Part shown: positions 1 to 11,135 of the stretch, one piece after another
Layout: each line of letters starts with the position of its first letter
Numbering within the stretch: the stretch's first letter is position 1
From: Mytilus edulis
Lineage: Eukaryota > Mollusca > Bivalvia > Mytilida > Mytilidae
Reading direction: 5' to 3'
NCBI RefSeq assembly: GCF_963676685.1
Contig: NC_092354.1
Span: forward strand, 14,018,746-14,082,745
DNA length: 64,000 nt
Program-made: the position numbers and the translations under genes
The notes under the pieces: generated by a model
Database searches by the model: none
The model's input: only the letters and a program-made list of their open reading frames with translations
Told to the model about the DNA's origin: nothing

Positions 1-360
1 ACCGGGCTGCCGAATAGTATGTACGAGACGAGCGGTTTGGTTCAAATGAACCTTTTAGTGCACGAAAATCGGACAAGAAAAACTTATCCATAGAGTTGTC
101 TCCCATCTCCGGATGGTCGTAACTTTTAGTTACGACCATCCGCTTACCACCAGTGATATACTGAACTGACATAAGACAAACACAGACAATACATCAATCT
201 AAAATACACTAAAAATAAACCAACCATTTTCATTTCCTGTTAAATAATACAAGACTAACAAAGACTAGAGAAGAAAAGAAAACGATGCAAAATTCAATTT
301 ATTCACTTCGTTATAATATATGTTCGTTATAATGATTGTAAATGTATAGTATTTTTTTAG

Positions 361-492
361 TTCTCGCGTTGGAACGGAAACTATCAACCACAGAAGATGA
401 AATTAAAGACATCAAGAAAATTTTATCAACAAAAGCAGGAATAGAAAAATTGGGAAGGATAGAAAACCACCTACTCAAATCACAGGAAAAAG
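361..492 (+). CDS. C4-like gene A, internal coiled-coil exon
   Basis: This is an internal exon of 132 bp with a T-rich acceptor ending in AG at 359-360 and a GT donor at 493. Both flanking introns are phase 1. It encodes about 44 mostly charged residues (ERKLSTTEDEIKDIKK, ending LLKSQEKG) with heptad-like hydrophobic spacing, so a coiled coil that may trimerise or dimerise the protein. It is homologous to the exon at 27363-27488, which ends LLKSKEKG. The first exon of the gene must lie upstream of the window. Splice sites and the paralogous exon are seen; the coiled-coil role is inferred. Confidence 0.68.
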
Positions 493-719
493 GTTAGAGC
501 TTTTAAGTAGAAAAATCAGATATATTTTCGGTATTCATGTCCTTGTGATATGATCGAAGAAAGTAAAATATTTTAATTCTGGAAAATCAGTCTTTGTGAA
601 CATTAATGTTTTTAAAGCAAATTGGTTTTATAATTACATTTATTTATAATCAATATCGATATTTTCACCAAAAATGGTATAAAACAATCGCTTTTATCTT
701 CGAATGTTTATCTTTGCAG

Positions 720-776
720 GGTCTCAGACTTCCAAAATTACTTTAATAGCCAAGCCAATAAGGACAGATTTCAGAC
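720..776 (+). CDS. C4-like gene A, short linker exon (probable)
   Basis: The interval is 57 bp (19 codons) between a TTTGCAG acceptor and a GTAAAT donor. It is phase 1 at both ends, so it can be spliced in or out without changing frame. It would encode GSQTSKITLIAKP and a few more residues, with no Gly-X-Y collagen repeat. I found no counterpart in the second C4-like gene at 22.6-31.5 kb, so it may be optional or even spurious. Its position between the coiled-coil and RWG exons and the matching phase are the main support. Confidence 0.45.
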
Positions 777-1687
777 GTAAATTTGTTTTTAAATAAACGG
801 AACTTTTAAATATAGACTTTGCTTCCCATTCAATTATCATATATATTTGTGACGATCTGCTTTATGTCGAGAACTCTTAAATCTTTACAGAACGGTTGTT
901 CTTGTATCGGTCAAACTCTCTTGAAATCTACAAACTTACTTGTCATCGTTATAATCTGTTTAATTGTTGCATATGACCAAGAAAAGACCGATTATATCAA
1001 TAGAAAGTGAAATCAAATTGTGAAAATTGTTTGCTGGTTAGTTTTCTTAATGGTTTCAATTTATTTTTGCAGACACTATGCATTTTTTGCCAATTGATGA
1101 TTGATAGGCAAAACATATGTTTACCTAGCGTCAGGTGACAAATATTTTAATTACTATTCCCAAACTGTATCATAATCAACACTAGAATTGCCCACCTTGT
1201 CATGTTGTTACAGTTTTGAGGTTGTGATTTAAATATCTTAATTGCTAGCTCATTTAGGGAAATACTGCTTTGGGATATTACTCCCATGTCCATATATTTG
1301 TGAATAGAATGACAGCAACAGTATATTGGATGTATGGAGGCTACTTCAAGATAAGCAGATGTTGATGTTAGGGTTGCTACTTTGTATAGATGATATGAAT
1401 TCTTTTTAATTACTGCCAAAAAAAAAGGAAAATTTAGATCATTATCATTAGATAAAGATATTGAACATTAAACACGCGTTTTGTCTAAAAAAAAAAGACT
1501 CATTAGTGTTGCTCGTATCGAAAAGGATAAAAACGCCAAATGAAATGAGACCAATTTTTAAAAAATCCCGAACAAAAACATTGTTCTTTTAGTGTGTGGT
1601 ATCGGAAATAACGATACGATACCTATTATATTTGTTGTTTAGTAGTTACGTAAATAAAAACATAAGCTACACGTTTCCTTTTTTTAG

Positions 1688-1753
1688 GGGTGACATATAT
1701 CAGATGGGGTAATACACAATGCCATGGATCCAAGACTGAAACAGTATATTCAG
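1688..1753 (+). CDS. C4-like gene A, RWG exon (start of C4-like domain)
   Basis: This is a 66-bp phase 1-1 exon with acceptor TTTTTTAG and donor GTTAGT. It encodes VTYIRWGNTQCHGSK followed by TETVYSG, the N-terminal edge of the domain found in bivalve proteins annotated as short-chain collagen C4-like (Y-x-RWG-x-x-x-C, then a Y-x-G end). An almost identical exon of the same length lies at 28177-28242 in the second gene. The single Cys may pair with one in the following exons. The domain is known from sponge short-chain collagens and many bivalve secreted proteins; its exact function is not established. Confidence 0.75.
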
Positions 1754-1770
1754 GTTAGTTACCAATATAT

Positions 1771-2034
1771 AAAATTGAGAAAGGAAATGGTGAATATGTC
1801 AAAGCGACAACCAACCGACCATAGAGCAAACAACAGCCGAATGCAACCAATGGGTCTTCAATGTAGCGAGAATTCCCGCACCCGTATGTGTCCTTCAGCT
1901 GGCCCCTAAAAATATGCATAATAGTACAGTGATAATGGACGTCATACTAAACTCCGAATTATACACATGAAACTAAAATTTAAAATCATACAAGACTAAC
2001 AAAGGCCAGAGGCTCCTGACTTGATGATATGCAT
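1771..2034 (+). repeat. Dispersed repeat family R1, near full-length copy
   Basis: The copy begins AAAATTGAGAAAGGAAATGG and contains the CAGCTGGCCCCTAAA block; it ends near CTCCTGACTTG. Other copies are at 3371-3645, 11136-11880 (interrupted) and 48340-48482 (opposite strand), with fragments at 5025-5082 and 38041-38097. It starts only 17 bp after the splice donor of the RWG exon. It is probably a SINE or short non-autonomous element; the class is inferred. Confidence 0.7.
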
Positions 2035-2399
2035 GTTATAATTATTATCCTTGCGTCGATTATTTGTTTTGTTTGCAGTTAGTTTAATACTGTTATTGGG
2101 TTCCTGTATTGTTTAAAGTTCAATCAAAACAGATGTTTACTTGCGTTTTGCTTTATCCCGTTTTCATCAAGAAAAATGTTATCATTATGTATGATCCTAT
2201 GTGAACAGCAAATATCATTTACTTAGTGAAGATGCAGTTTAAGAAAAAGAAATGTCTTAAGATTATGTGCTCCGTATCAATTATTTAATATATCTTGCTT
2301 GTTCAGGTAGGATTTTAAAGTTTAGTCAGCAACCTGTAATGACGAATATGTCAGCTCGTGACAATATGCAAACTACGGATCCACAAAAAGTTGTAACAC

Positions 2400-2890
2400 A
2401 TGTTTTTAAACATGCAGATTGCCTGCTACTCTCTGTACAGAGCCCTCTTTTGATTTAAAATATGTTGCACAAATTGAAACTTACAAATGCCTTCCATGGG
2501 AACTTCCTAAACCGAAAATAATGATTGATATCCCTCAATATCAAAACAAAACAGAAAAGAAACAAACCCTCTTTTAACTCAACACCCTTTTGCTCAAATT
2601 AAGGCAAATCAATCAGATTTTCAACTTTTTATACAGATGGAGCAAAGGATGGTAACCTAGTGGCATCTGTTGCTGTTTGTGGAGGCAAAGCGGCGACTCT
2701 CAGTTTGTCATCTGCCGCATCCATATTTACTGATAAAGAAATAGCAATAATTTTGACTTTGAAATTAATTAGTATACTACTCCAGACAAACTCAAATTTG
2801 TAATAAAATCTGATTCACATTCATGCTTACAAGATATTCAAAATACTAAAATTAAAAACCCATTAATTCTCAAGATTTAATTTGCAATGA
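2400..2890 (+). pseudogene. Non-LTR retrotransposon remnant with RNase H domain
   Basis: Conceptual translation from about 2590 shows a broken RNase HI-like domain: FYTDGAKDGN (first catalytic Asp), then SIFTDKEIAIILTLK (Glu region), then KFVIKSDSHSCLQ (third Asp region). The upstream stretch at 2440-2590 reads as the linker that precedes RNase H in I-clade-type LINEs but is in another frame. Stop codons interrupt the reading (for example after ILTLKLI), so it is a dead 3' fragment. No reverse transcriptase is visible next to it. Confidence 0.6.
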
Positions 2891-3370
2891 GGAATATCAA
2901 AATTATTCAAAAAAGATAGTAAATAATATATAGGTTCCATTGATGGAATCCATTGAAACACGTTTGTGGAACAGATATCAAAAACTGCACCAATTAACCC
3001 TTAATCTAAATCTGATATAGCATATACTGATTTTTAATCTAATATTAGAGAATCAATTGAAAATGAATGGAGTTAAATAGATGATAATAAATTACATGAA
3101 ATTAAACTTAAATGAGGTGGAACGATTAAATAATTTGATATGTAGAAAAGATCAGTGTGTTATTTCTAAATTGTTTAAAAATTTGAACTACCTCTTCACT
3201 CGGTATAGCCTATTTGCGCTCATGCGACGTAAAGAAAAACCCCAATCAATCATTTACACACAACATAAATAATCAATTATGCAAGACTTTGATACCCAAC
3301 ATTTTAATATCACTCCCTATGAGCTCTTTTATGGCCTTAAAACACAAATATTTCCCCATTGGTTGCAATA

Positions 3371-3645
3371 AAATTGAGAATGAAAATAGGGAATGTATCA
3401 AAGAGACAACAACCTGACCATAGAAAAACAACAGCAGAAGGTCACCAACAGGTCTTCAATGTAACGAGAAATTTCCGCTACCAGAGGCGTCCCTCAGCTG
3501 GCCCCTAAACAAATATATACTAGTTCAGTCATTATAAACGCCATACTAATTTTCAAATTGTACACAAGAAACTAAAATTTAAAAAAATACAAGACGAGCA
3601 AAGACTAGAGGCTCCTGACTTGGGACAGGCGCAAAAATGCGGCGA
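3371..3645 (+). repeat. Dispersed repeat R1, second copy
   Basis: It is collinear with 1771-2034: it starts AAATTGAGAATGAAAATAGG, carries CTCAGCTGGCCCCTAAAC and ends after GGCTCCTGACTTG. It lies in the intron before the core exon at 4365. Divergence from the first copy is visible but modest. Confidence 0.7.
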
Positions 3646-4364
3646 TATTAAACATATTTATGGGATCTCAACCTTCACCCTATACCTCTAGCCAATGCAG
3701 AAAAGTACACGCATAACAATACGCAAATTATAATTCAGTCCAAAAGAAGTCCGAGTCTGATGTCAGACGATGTAACCAAAGAAAATAAACAGAATGACAA
3801 TAATACATAAATAACATCTGACTACAAGCAGTAAAGTGACATGCCAGCTCCAAACTTCAATTGCACCGATTTAAAGATTATGTCTCCATCATATGAATAT
3901 CAGGCACAATCCTTCCCGTGAGGGGTTTAGTATCATACCATCATAACATATTTGAGAAGAACAAAACCCGTGTCATGCCAACAACTGGTTTTTAAATAAA
4001 TGTTTAGTTCCGATGCAAAGACCCTATAAGTGAATCAATATTAACGACAACATATGCTATCTTAAATGACCACGAACAAAGTGAATTAATTGTGGTCTGA
4101 GGCCTAATCCTGAACATATCTCTACCATGATATCATGTATTGTTCAGGCTATTTCCAAACTCGTGCATTTTCCTGTGCTTTCCAGAGAATGTCTCATTGC
4201 TTATTTAATCACATTATACTCCATAGTAAGATTGTTTAATGGCGTTCTTTACGCCGATTGATCGCAGTGGTAGCCCATTCATTAAGTGGAATTTCTAAGT
4301 GGTATTTTTAGTCTACTAGTAAATAAAATAAAAGCAATAATTCAACAGGTATATTTCTCTACAG

Positions 4365-4607
4365 GTCAAGTAGGTGGTGGCCTCTACACACACAGCGGAG
4401 GAAGTGTGAACTACATATGTTTACCTAATAACCCGGATGCCACACAGCCGCTAAAACAACATTCTCATTATGCTTTTCTATATGGAGGAGAATACGAAAT
4501 ATTTGACTTTAACCAACCCCAAGGAATAAGATCTGGTATTGCTCAACAAGACGTCGCTTGTGCAGCATGTTTAGTTAAAGGAAAAATGTCATCAATAATG
4601 ATACCAG
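4365..4607 (+). CDS. C4-like gene A, core exon copy 1
   Basis: The exon is 243 bp, phase 1-1, with acceptor TTTCTCTACAG and donor GTAAAAT. The 81 encoded residues start QVGGGLYTHSGGSVNYICLP, continue with the NPDATQPL turn and end SSIMIPG. The motif YICLP plus DVACAAC supplies three cysteines. A paralogous exon of exactly the same length follows at 7389-7631 and another at 29270-29512. This is the middle of the short-chain collagen C4-like domain and is expected to be extracellular. No Gly-X-Y repeat is present, so 'collagen' here is a family name only. Confidence 0.8.
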
Positions 4608-5024
4608 GTAAAATATTAAAGGTATAAAAACACTAATGAATAGCCATGTAAATGTTTAAATCTGCATAGCTAAGTATTCATTGATGTTTTGTATTTAATT
4701 AGTTTAAATAAAGTTACACTTATTTCATGTATAGAAATATTCTTTATCCCGGCTAATGTTGAAAAATTAAACACGCGTTCGATATCTATCTTCTTCATTA
4801 AAGTTTTATTTTGCATGTGGCTTTGATGTATGCAACACGCAAAAAAAATCTTTTACTTCGTATTCATATCATGGTTATACAATGATCCAATGTTCCGCTT
4901 TTGTTTTATACCAAACTATTTTACTTATAACAGCTATGTGAAAATATTAATTTGTGAAAAATATCTTAAACTTTCTGACTTAGTCCTTGATAGTGCTTCT
5001 ATACACAAAAGCTTATGTTGTCTG

Positions 5025-5082
5025 CTCTAAGGTAGGGTTGTTGTCTCTTTGACACATTACCAATTTCTATTCTCAATTTCAT
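5025..5082 (-). repeat. Repeat R1 fragment, reverse orientation
   Basis: The stretch GTTGTCTCTTTGACACATTA followed by TTCTCAATTT is the reverse complement of the start of family R1. It lies in the intron between the core and terminal exons. Confidence 0.55.
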
Positions 5083-5525
5083 TAAGACTGATTCGTTCCA
5101 CTAAACCCCAATCTTATACAGGTAAAACAATGACTGATATAAATATGTTTAACCTATAATATGTAATCAACCAGATCTTAAACAAATCTAAAAACAGAAG
5201 TTCGCTAGCTATTTATATCTAAAGTATGTTCATATTAGGTTATATAACCTTCGATAGTCTTTGGAGTTCATCCCGATAAACTAAATAAAATGGCATCTGA
5301 TTAAAATTCAACCGAAAAGTTGAAACATATAATCGAGCTTATGCATTGTAAATTGTTCAGTTTAGACTTTCTATAAATTAGTTAAAGTATGTTGTAAAAC
5401 AAAGATGATAATTTGAGTCAGATAAAAAAAAAAACATGCATTTGACCGTTAGTACAAGCCACTAGAATAAAATAAAACCTAACCAAAGAATTGAGATTAT
5501 CCATTTAATTGTGCAAATATTTCAG

Positions 5526-5767
5526 GAAGAAAAACTTGTTACAATGGATGGACAAAAGAGTACGATGGACTTTTAATGGCTGGACATCCAAGTCATAAGG
5601 CTGGATCAGAATACGCATGTGTAGACAGTTCAACTGAAGTTATAGCCGGTGGATCTAGTGACCAAAATGGAATTTTATTTTATCCTGTAAAAACAGTGTG
5701 TGGGTCATTGAAATGTCCACCATATACAGCAGACACAGACGTTCCATGTGTGGTCTGTTCAAAATAG
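5526..5767 (+). CDS. C4-like gene A, terminal exon copy 1
   Basis: This is a 242-bp terminal exon opening at TATTTCAG and ending in TAG. It joins in phase 1 to the 4365-4607 exon, rebuilding a Gly codon. It encodes RKTCYNGWTKEYDGLLMAG, an EYACVD segment, GILFYPVKTVCGSLKCPPY and the C-terminus VPCVVCSK. With the RWG and core exons the domain has ten cysteines, consistent with a disulphide-rich secreted fold. A parallel exon lies at 8587-8828, and the damaged version in gene B is at 31360-31517. Confidence 0.8.
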
Positions 5768-5962
5768 CAAATTCAAGTGTCTATCGAGTGTGATAAGCGA
5801 CAAATAACTTTTAATATTTGCGATATTTAACTATTATGTGTGAACACTGAACATGTTAAAGAGAGCATATTAATTATCTGAAATCAATATCAATGTTTTA
5901 AGAATATTGAAACAAGAAGCGCTATTGTTAAATAATTTAGTTTTTATGTTTTTGAAGTGGCA

Positions 5963-6241
5963 TTAAGGTGGTACCTAACACTTTGACTTAAATTAATTTG
6001 GCTCGTTTATTTTTCATAAAATTTGGCAAAATGTAAACGCTGACCCTTTGACTAAAATTAAAATAATAAAATAAATTTGAACCAACCACTTTATCAGAAA
6101 AAATTGGTTTGTATATACAACAGTTTGACAAACACTGTTTTTTTTTACTGAGAAGATTTATATTTCCCTCAATACAACGTGATTAAAAGGTTTGGCCGAT
6201 TTTAAAGAGTTATCTCCCTGCAATGTAAGGTACCACTTTAA
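5963..6241. mobile_element. MITE with TTAA ends, 279 bp
   Basis: The element begins TTAAGGTGGTACCTAACA and ends TAAGGTACCACTTTAA, giving imperfect terminal inverted repeats closed by TTAA on both sides. It has no coding capacity. The TTAA flanks suggest a piggyBac-type target site; the 553-bp element at 11260-11812 has a related GGTGGTA terminus. Confidence 0.65.
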
Positions 6242-6804
6242 TTCGTCATTTCATTTTTTCTTTTAATGTTATCTCCTTTGATTTTACCTTGCTTTGGATT
6301 GAATACGCGATCATCCATACTTGAAACGTTCACGTTTTTACGACACCACGAAGGCAGTCATTCCATATTTTATCATTATGAGAAGTTTTATTTGTTTTTA
6401 TATCTGCACAAATGAGTTTACTTGCAGCCGTTTTATATGTCAGTTTGTGTATGTTATTCGTATAACATTGAGTATGATGTCGATCTTCGAAATCAAAACC
6501 TTAACCAAAAACTTACTTGCACTTCTTTCAGCTTTCTCATCTTGACAACATTAAAAGTTTATGGTGTGAAGAGCGTCAATTGGAAATGAACTAGTATATA
6601 CGAAATACAATTGTATTTTGATTTCCTTTACCGGCATGACAAATAACCAACATGACCAACACAATATGATAGATAAGTATGCCGTTTATACCTAAAATGT
6701 TAGTTTTTCTAATTTTTTTTCTCCAAGATACTGATCTTCTGCAACATCATTTTTCGTACAGACAGTTTTCCCATTCATACAGTATCTCGTTCATTTAATA
6801 TGTC

Positions 6805-7204
6805 ACAATGCAATGATCCCCCAGGGTGACTGGGATATAGAAGTATTGTCACTTTGTCTTCTCCCGACCGGCAGTAAAGCCCTTGCCGAAGTGGGGCGTC
6901 CGTTTGACTGTGCGGGATGTATCAAGTTCGCAGTCACGTCCAGTCAGAAGGGAGACCTGAAATCCGATGCCTCGTGTGAAGAGAGTGTCACGCTCTTTGC
7001 ACGTTAAGAACCCTTGTAACAACTCTTTGAGGGCTCCGTAGGTGGCCTGTTACAAGGCCAAATTTCTGTCCCTATCCTTTTCCGGTGGCAGCCCAAATTT
7101 CTCCGACCATCATCCCAGATGGCCTCTATTGTATCAACCTACCTATTGTATTTATTGTGAACTTGTTATTTGCCACTGGACGTTAAGCAACCAACAATCA
7201 ATCA
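6805..7204 (-). repeat. SINE-like repeat family R2 copy
   Basis: Read on the minus strand it begins near TTGATTGTTGGTTGCTTAAC and GTCCAGTGGCAAATA, then carries a long conserved body ending at the block seen here as CCCCAGGGTGACTGGGATA. Copies are at 9145-9530 (diverged) and 34525-34965, with head fragments at 56455-56520 and 58060-58115. Repeats of this kind are widespread in molluscs and are treated here as SINE-like. The open frame at 6813-7007 is part of the repeat, not a gene. Confidence 0.65.
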
Positions 7205-7388
7205 ATCACAATGCAATGTTATTGCAATGTATGTTACAACTATAATACTGTTTTCAATGATTGCCCTTATGCCGATTAATATATCGGGTCAAGCGGTGTT
7301 CCTCATTAATAAAAAGGAGGTCTTTTTATCTGAACAAGCAAACGAAAGTAATACACTAATTGAATTAATATAATTAATTGATCAACAG

Positions 7389-7631
7389 GTCAAGTTGGCG
7401 GTGGACACTATTCGCACTCAGGGGCAAGTGTGAACTATATATGTTTACCTAATGACCCAGACGTGGCACAGCCTCTGAAATCACATGATAGTTACGCTTA
7501 TTTGCATGGAGCAGAATATGAAGTATTTGACTATAACACACCACAAGGAATCAGGTCTGGTATTGGTCAACATGACGTCGCTTGTGCAGCATGCCTAGCT
7601 AAAGAAAAAACATCATCAATCATGAAACCAG
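7389..7631 (+). CDS. C4-like core exon copy 2
   Basis: This is 243 bp, phase 1-1, with acceptor ATCAACAG and donor GTTAGC. The protein runs QVGGGHYSHSGASVNYICLP to SSIMKPG and keeps YICLP and DVACAAC. It is a close paralogue of 4365-4607. No RWG exon or coiled-coil exon was found between 5768 and 7388. The pair 7389-7631 plus 8587-8828 is therefore either an alternative 3' end of the gene starting upstream, or a partial gene duplication. Confidence 0.78.
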
Positions 7632-8586
7632 GTTAGCTTCTTTGACAAAGCTAATTGTTTTAAATATGTCACAATGTATTTTTATTTTAAATGTTTACCT
7701 AGTTGATAGCTTTATAATCCTGGTACCTTTGATAACTATTTGCATGCTTTTATCATAATTTCCATATTAGAAATATGCTGACAAGAACGTCATTAAACTG
7801 AGAGTACATATTATAAGCTTGTTTTTGTTTGTTTTCCACCATGTCGCACATCAATATTCTAGAAATATCTTAACCTTAAACTTTTTAATTTTTTTTCATT
7901 TTTCAAAATTATCGTCAATGATTGCTTGTTGAGATGAAACAGGGTATTTTTCATATTCAAATACAGTTTACCAAACTTTTGGTTAAACGAATGTTGAGAC
8001 CCTGGTTCATTTTCCTACAATCTAAAGCAAAACGAATGCACATCAAATACAGAAAGCATGCATTTCCTGTTTTCCAAGAAAGGACGGAAATTGATTTCAG
8101 GAAGAAGCTAGGCTGTTTTAAATGGTTGTTGACGTCCTTGAATGTTTCAAATCACAAATTCAATTGTTGGAAGGAACCAAATAAAGTATGTGTCGCCTCC
8201 CCTCTTTTTTTAGAGCTTCTTTAAATTAAAAATTGTTTATAGTCTCAGATGTGGACAGATGGGACACTTAAATTTGGACGATGTATGATAAGGGTACTGT
8301 TGGTCCACTCTCGGAACCTGTTTATATTTATACCATCAATTAGCCCTTGGGCAGGTACTTAAAAAAATACCAACTTTTATTTGTTCCCGTGACTTTTGGT
8401 TGCCTAAAATCAATTTCTAAAATCAAACTTGCATTATCTGATATGTAATTAATGGGTTCCACGTGAGTCGCAATTTAATAGAACTATCACTGGGTTATTC
8501 ATGTCGTACCATCTACTTGTTATATAATATGTTAAAAGTAAAACCAAATGGTCAAATTATCCACTTTATTGATCAAAATATTTCAG

Positions 8587-8828
8587 GAAGGAAAACTTGT
8601 TACAATGGATGGACAAAAGAATACGAAGGAATTTTAATGGCAGGATACCACAGTCATGCTGCTGCATCAGAATTCGCTTGTGAAGACAGAGATGCTGAAG
8701 CTAAAGCAGGTGGATCTAAAGACGAAAATGGAATTTTATTTTATCCTGTAAAAACACAGTGCGGGTCTCTAAATTGTCCGCCATATAAACATGACACAGA
8801 AGTATTGTGTGTTATTTGCTCAAAATAG
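8587..8828 (+). CDS. C4-like terminal exon copy 2
   Basis: This is a 242-bp terminal exon, acceptor ATATTTCAG, stop TAG. It encodes RKTCYNGWTKEYEGILMAGY, EFACED, GILFYPVKTQCGSLNCPPY and the C-terminus VLCVICSK. All cysteine positions of copy 1 are retained, and no stop or frameshift is visible, so selection appears to have kept it open. Phase and length match copy 1 exactly. Confidence 0.78.
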
Positions 8829-9144
8829 CGATGGAAAGATATTGTATTGGTTCAAAGATGTTAGCAAATCAGATAAACATTACATATTAATGGTCCACCT
8901 TAGGCAAATATGATCAAACAATTCACTTGGAAACTGTCTCAAAAGAAGGCATTTATTTTAACATATAGACACTGAAAAGTTTTTCATTTAAACATACAGA
9001 GCTTTTACGGATCAATTTTATATTAGTGTATCTGATACAAAACCTTTTGAATTACTAGTATTAAATGATATTTTACAATGCTTCAAACTATATTATAGTA
9101 CTATGAGGGTAAATATTAAAATACTAAAATACACGATTTATGGA

Positions 9145-9530
9145 ATGATTGATGTTTACTTCCCCATGGCAAATATTTCATGCAAGTTCAAGCCAATAAC
9201 AGATAAAAAATAAATTCAATTTGTTGGTGTTATATTTAAAGACCGAGGTCGGGTAACTTTTGACTCCTGTTGGGAATTCAGGGTCTGTTAAAAAGACGTA
9301 TTTTTGCCTTTCAACAAGCCACATACAGAATACTGTTTTGCACTGGTTCATAACTTAATATAACATAGCACTCTCCCCTACTTGGCACAGGATTTAATGA
9401 CCCATTCTGATCAGACGCAGCGGTGTACTTATCGTCCCGGACTACTAAAAAGACGCCAATATGTGGCACGAATGAAGACAAATAACTACCATACTTCTAT
9501 TCCTCAGTCACCTTTGGAGGTTTAGCAGAA
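9145..9530 (+). repeat. Diverged copy of SINE-like repeat R2
   Basis: Shared blocks with 34525-34965 appear in the same order: GGCAAATATTTCATGCA, the Cys/TTG block around 9320, CCATTCTGATCAGACG and TTCTATTCCTCAGTCACCTT. It is more decayed than the other two long copies. Confidence 0.5.
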
Positions 9531-10291
9531 AAAAGTAGTCTGCTTGCCAACACTAGATACAAAATAGTCTGATTGTTTTCGTTCTTCACTGGAATATTAA
9601 ATCATGCTGATGTTCACCAGTTAGGAATAGAAGGAGGTTTGTCTGTGGTCTAACGTGACTTACATCAACGCGATTAAAACAAAATGCTATCATGACTTTA
9701 ATGAATGTTTTTATTTGTTTATGGCAGAGAAGACGTCTGTTTTATCTGTGAATGTTTCATTACAATGAAATTGTCGAAATAAAATACAAACTCATAGTTA
9801 GGTATGTTTTTACCTAGGACCTATCAACTAAGAATTACTTACATTCTGCATAGCTGAGAGGTTAAAGGAGCAGGCAAGGGTTCCTTATACAAAATATATA
9901 ACGACTAAAATTGATCGTAAGTTATACTGTTCATGAATTCAGAGTACGTTACTCGGCAGAATTGTTTTCATGAAATGAGTCGAAGAATGTTAGCCCGAGG
10001 AGAAGGATGACAATCAGCTCTAACACCCTCTCATTTATGTGCTATGGATTTCATTATACTGAAGGTTCTTTCATTTGTAAATAAAAATTAATATAAATAA
10101 TATCTAACTATGATGACATTTCGTTAAAAATGCTACAATTATTGTAAGAAGTGTGTGTGTACACTCTTGTATTGTTAGTGAACTTATCTTCTCAAATATA
10201 TTATATAACATTGGAATTGTTCACTCCCACATAAGTCTCTTCTGATTATATTGCCTGGTTTTTCTGAGTTGACTCATTCTTTTCATACTTT

Positions 10292-10454
10292 TTAAGAAAT
10301 GACTGTAATATTTTGTCTGTCTTTGGAGAAATAACATAAAAAATGTGGTGTACCCTGAATATCCCGCGCGTAGCCTGAAATTTAAAAGTGTGCACCACAG
10401 TTTTGTTTATGTTATTTCGAATAGACAGAAAAACATATTACAATCATTTCTTAT
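10292..10454. mobile_element. Hairpin MITE-like element, about 160 bp
   Basis: AAGAAATGACTGTAATATTT and AGAAATAACATAAA on the left pair with TTTATGTTATTTC and ATTACAATCATTTCTT on the right, around a GC-rich centre with CCCGCGCG. Nearly the whole element can fold on itself. It has no coding capacity. Confidence 0.6.
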
Positions 10455-10507
10455 GATTTTATTATGAATTGCATTTTAAACCGTAGTAAACCATGAAAAA
10501 ACCTTGA

Positions 10508-10615
10508 TGACGTCACGGTCACATGACCAAATTATTTCTAAGAGCTTATTCAGAAAACAACCTCAGCCAATCAAAAGACACGGTACAGCCAAAATTAAAC
10601 CATACAAGTATAAAA
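10508..10615 (+). promoter_or_regulatory. Promoter-like cluster: CRE, CCAAT, TATA
   Basis: A perfect CRE palindrome TGACGTCA lies at 10508-10515, CCAAT at 10567-10571 and TATAAAA at 10609-10615, in the order and spacing of a classical RNA polymerase II promoter. A short frame immediately after (10616-10707) starts with a hydrophobic leader, but its ATG is too close to the TATA box to be the natural start. No gene with exons was recognised downstream, so this may be chance or belong to a repeat. Confidence 0.3.
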
Positions 10616-11135
10616 TGGCAATATTTTCATTACTTTTTCTCGTTTTATTTTCTTTATGGGATCATGGGGAAAGCAACATGGGAGTTTGCGTATTTGTATT
10701 TTATTGATTAGATAAATACTTAACTTTGTCATAATCATATGACAATAGTTATGGTACCAGACGTCTGAATAGTGTTTGCAGAACAGTAGATATATATACA
10801 TGCCACGTTCACTGTGTATACTTTAATCATGATAATGAACTTATTGATATCAACGATCATATTTTGGAATAAGAAATGTCTCTCGGCATCTTTTTCATTA
10901 TCGAAAAAAAAAATGGTTTGGATATTCACAAGACAACAATCGTATTACATTCTAAGTAATTGAAATTCAAACAAGGAAGTCAGATAAAAGATACCGATGT
11001 GGGAATAATCGTTTTATTAAATTGCACCATAACATCAACACAAACGAGGAATGGATATACATTATATTTATATCATGTACCTATAGTTTTGCTCGAAATC
11101 TACCTCAGACATGAATTTCGTGATTTATTAAAGAT

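Noticed and set aside
6813-7007. Frame of 64 codons with balanced composition
   Set aside because: It lies in SINE-like repeat R2, and the homologous region at 34760-34960 carries disruptions.
7922-8224. Open frame of 100 codons in the last intron of the second C4-like pair
   Set aside because: It is basic and low in complexity, with no domain features and no paralogous counterpart in the first intron.
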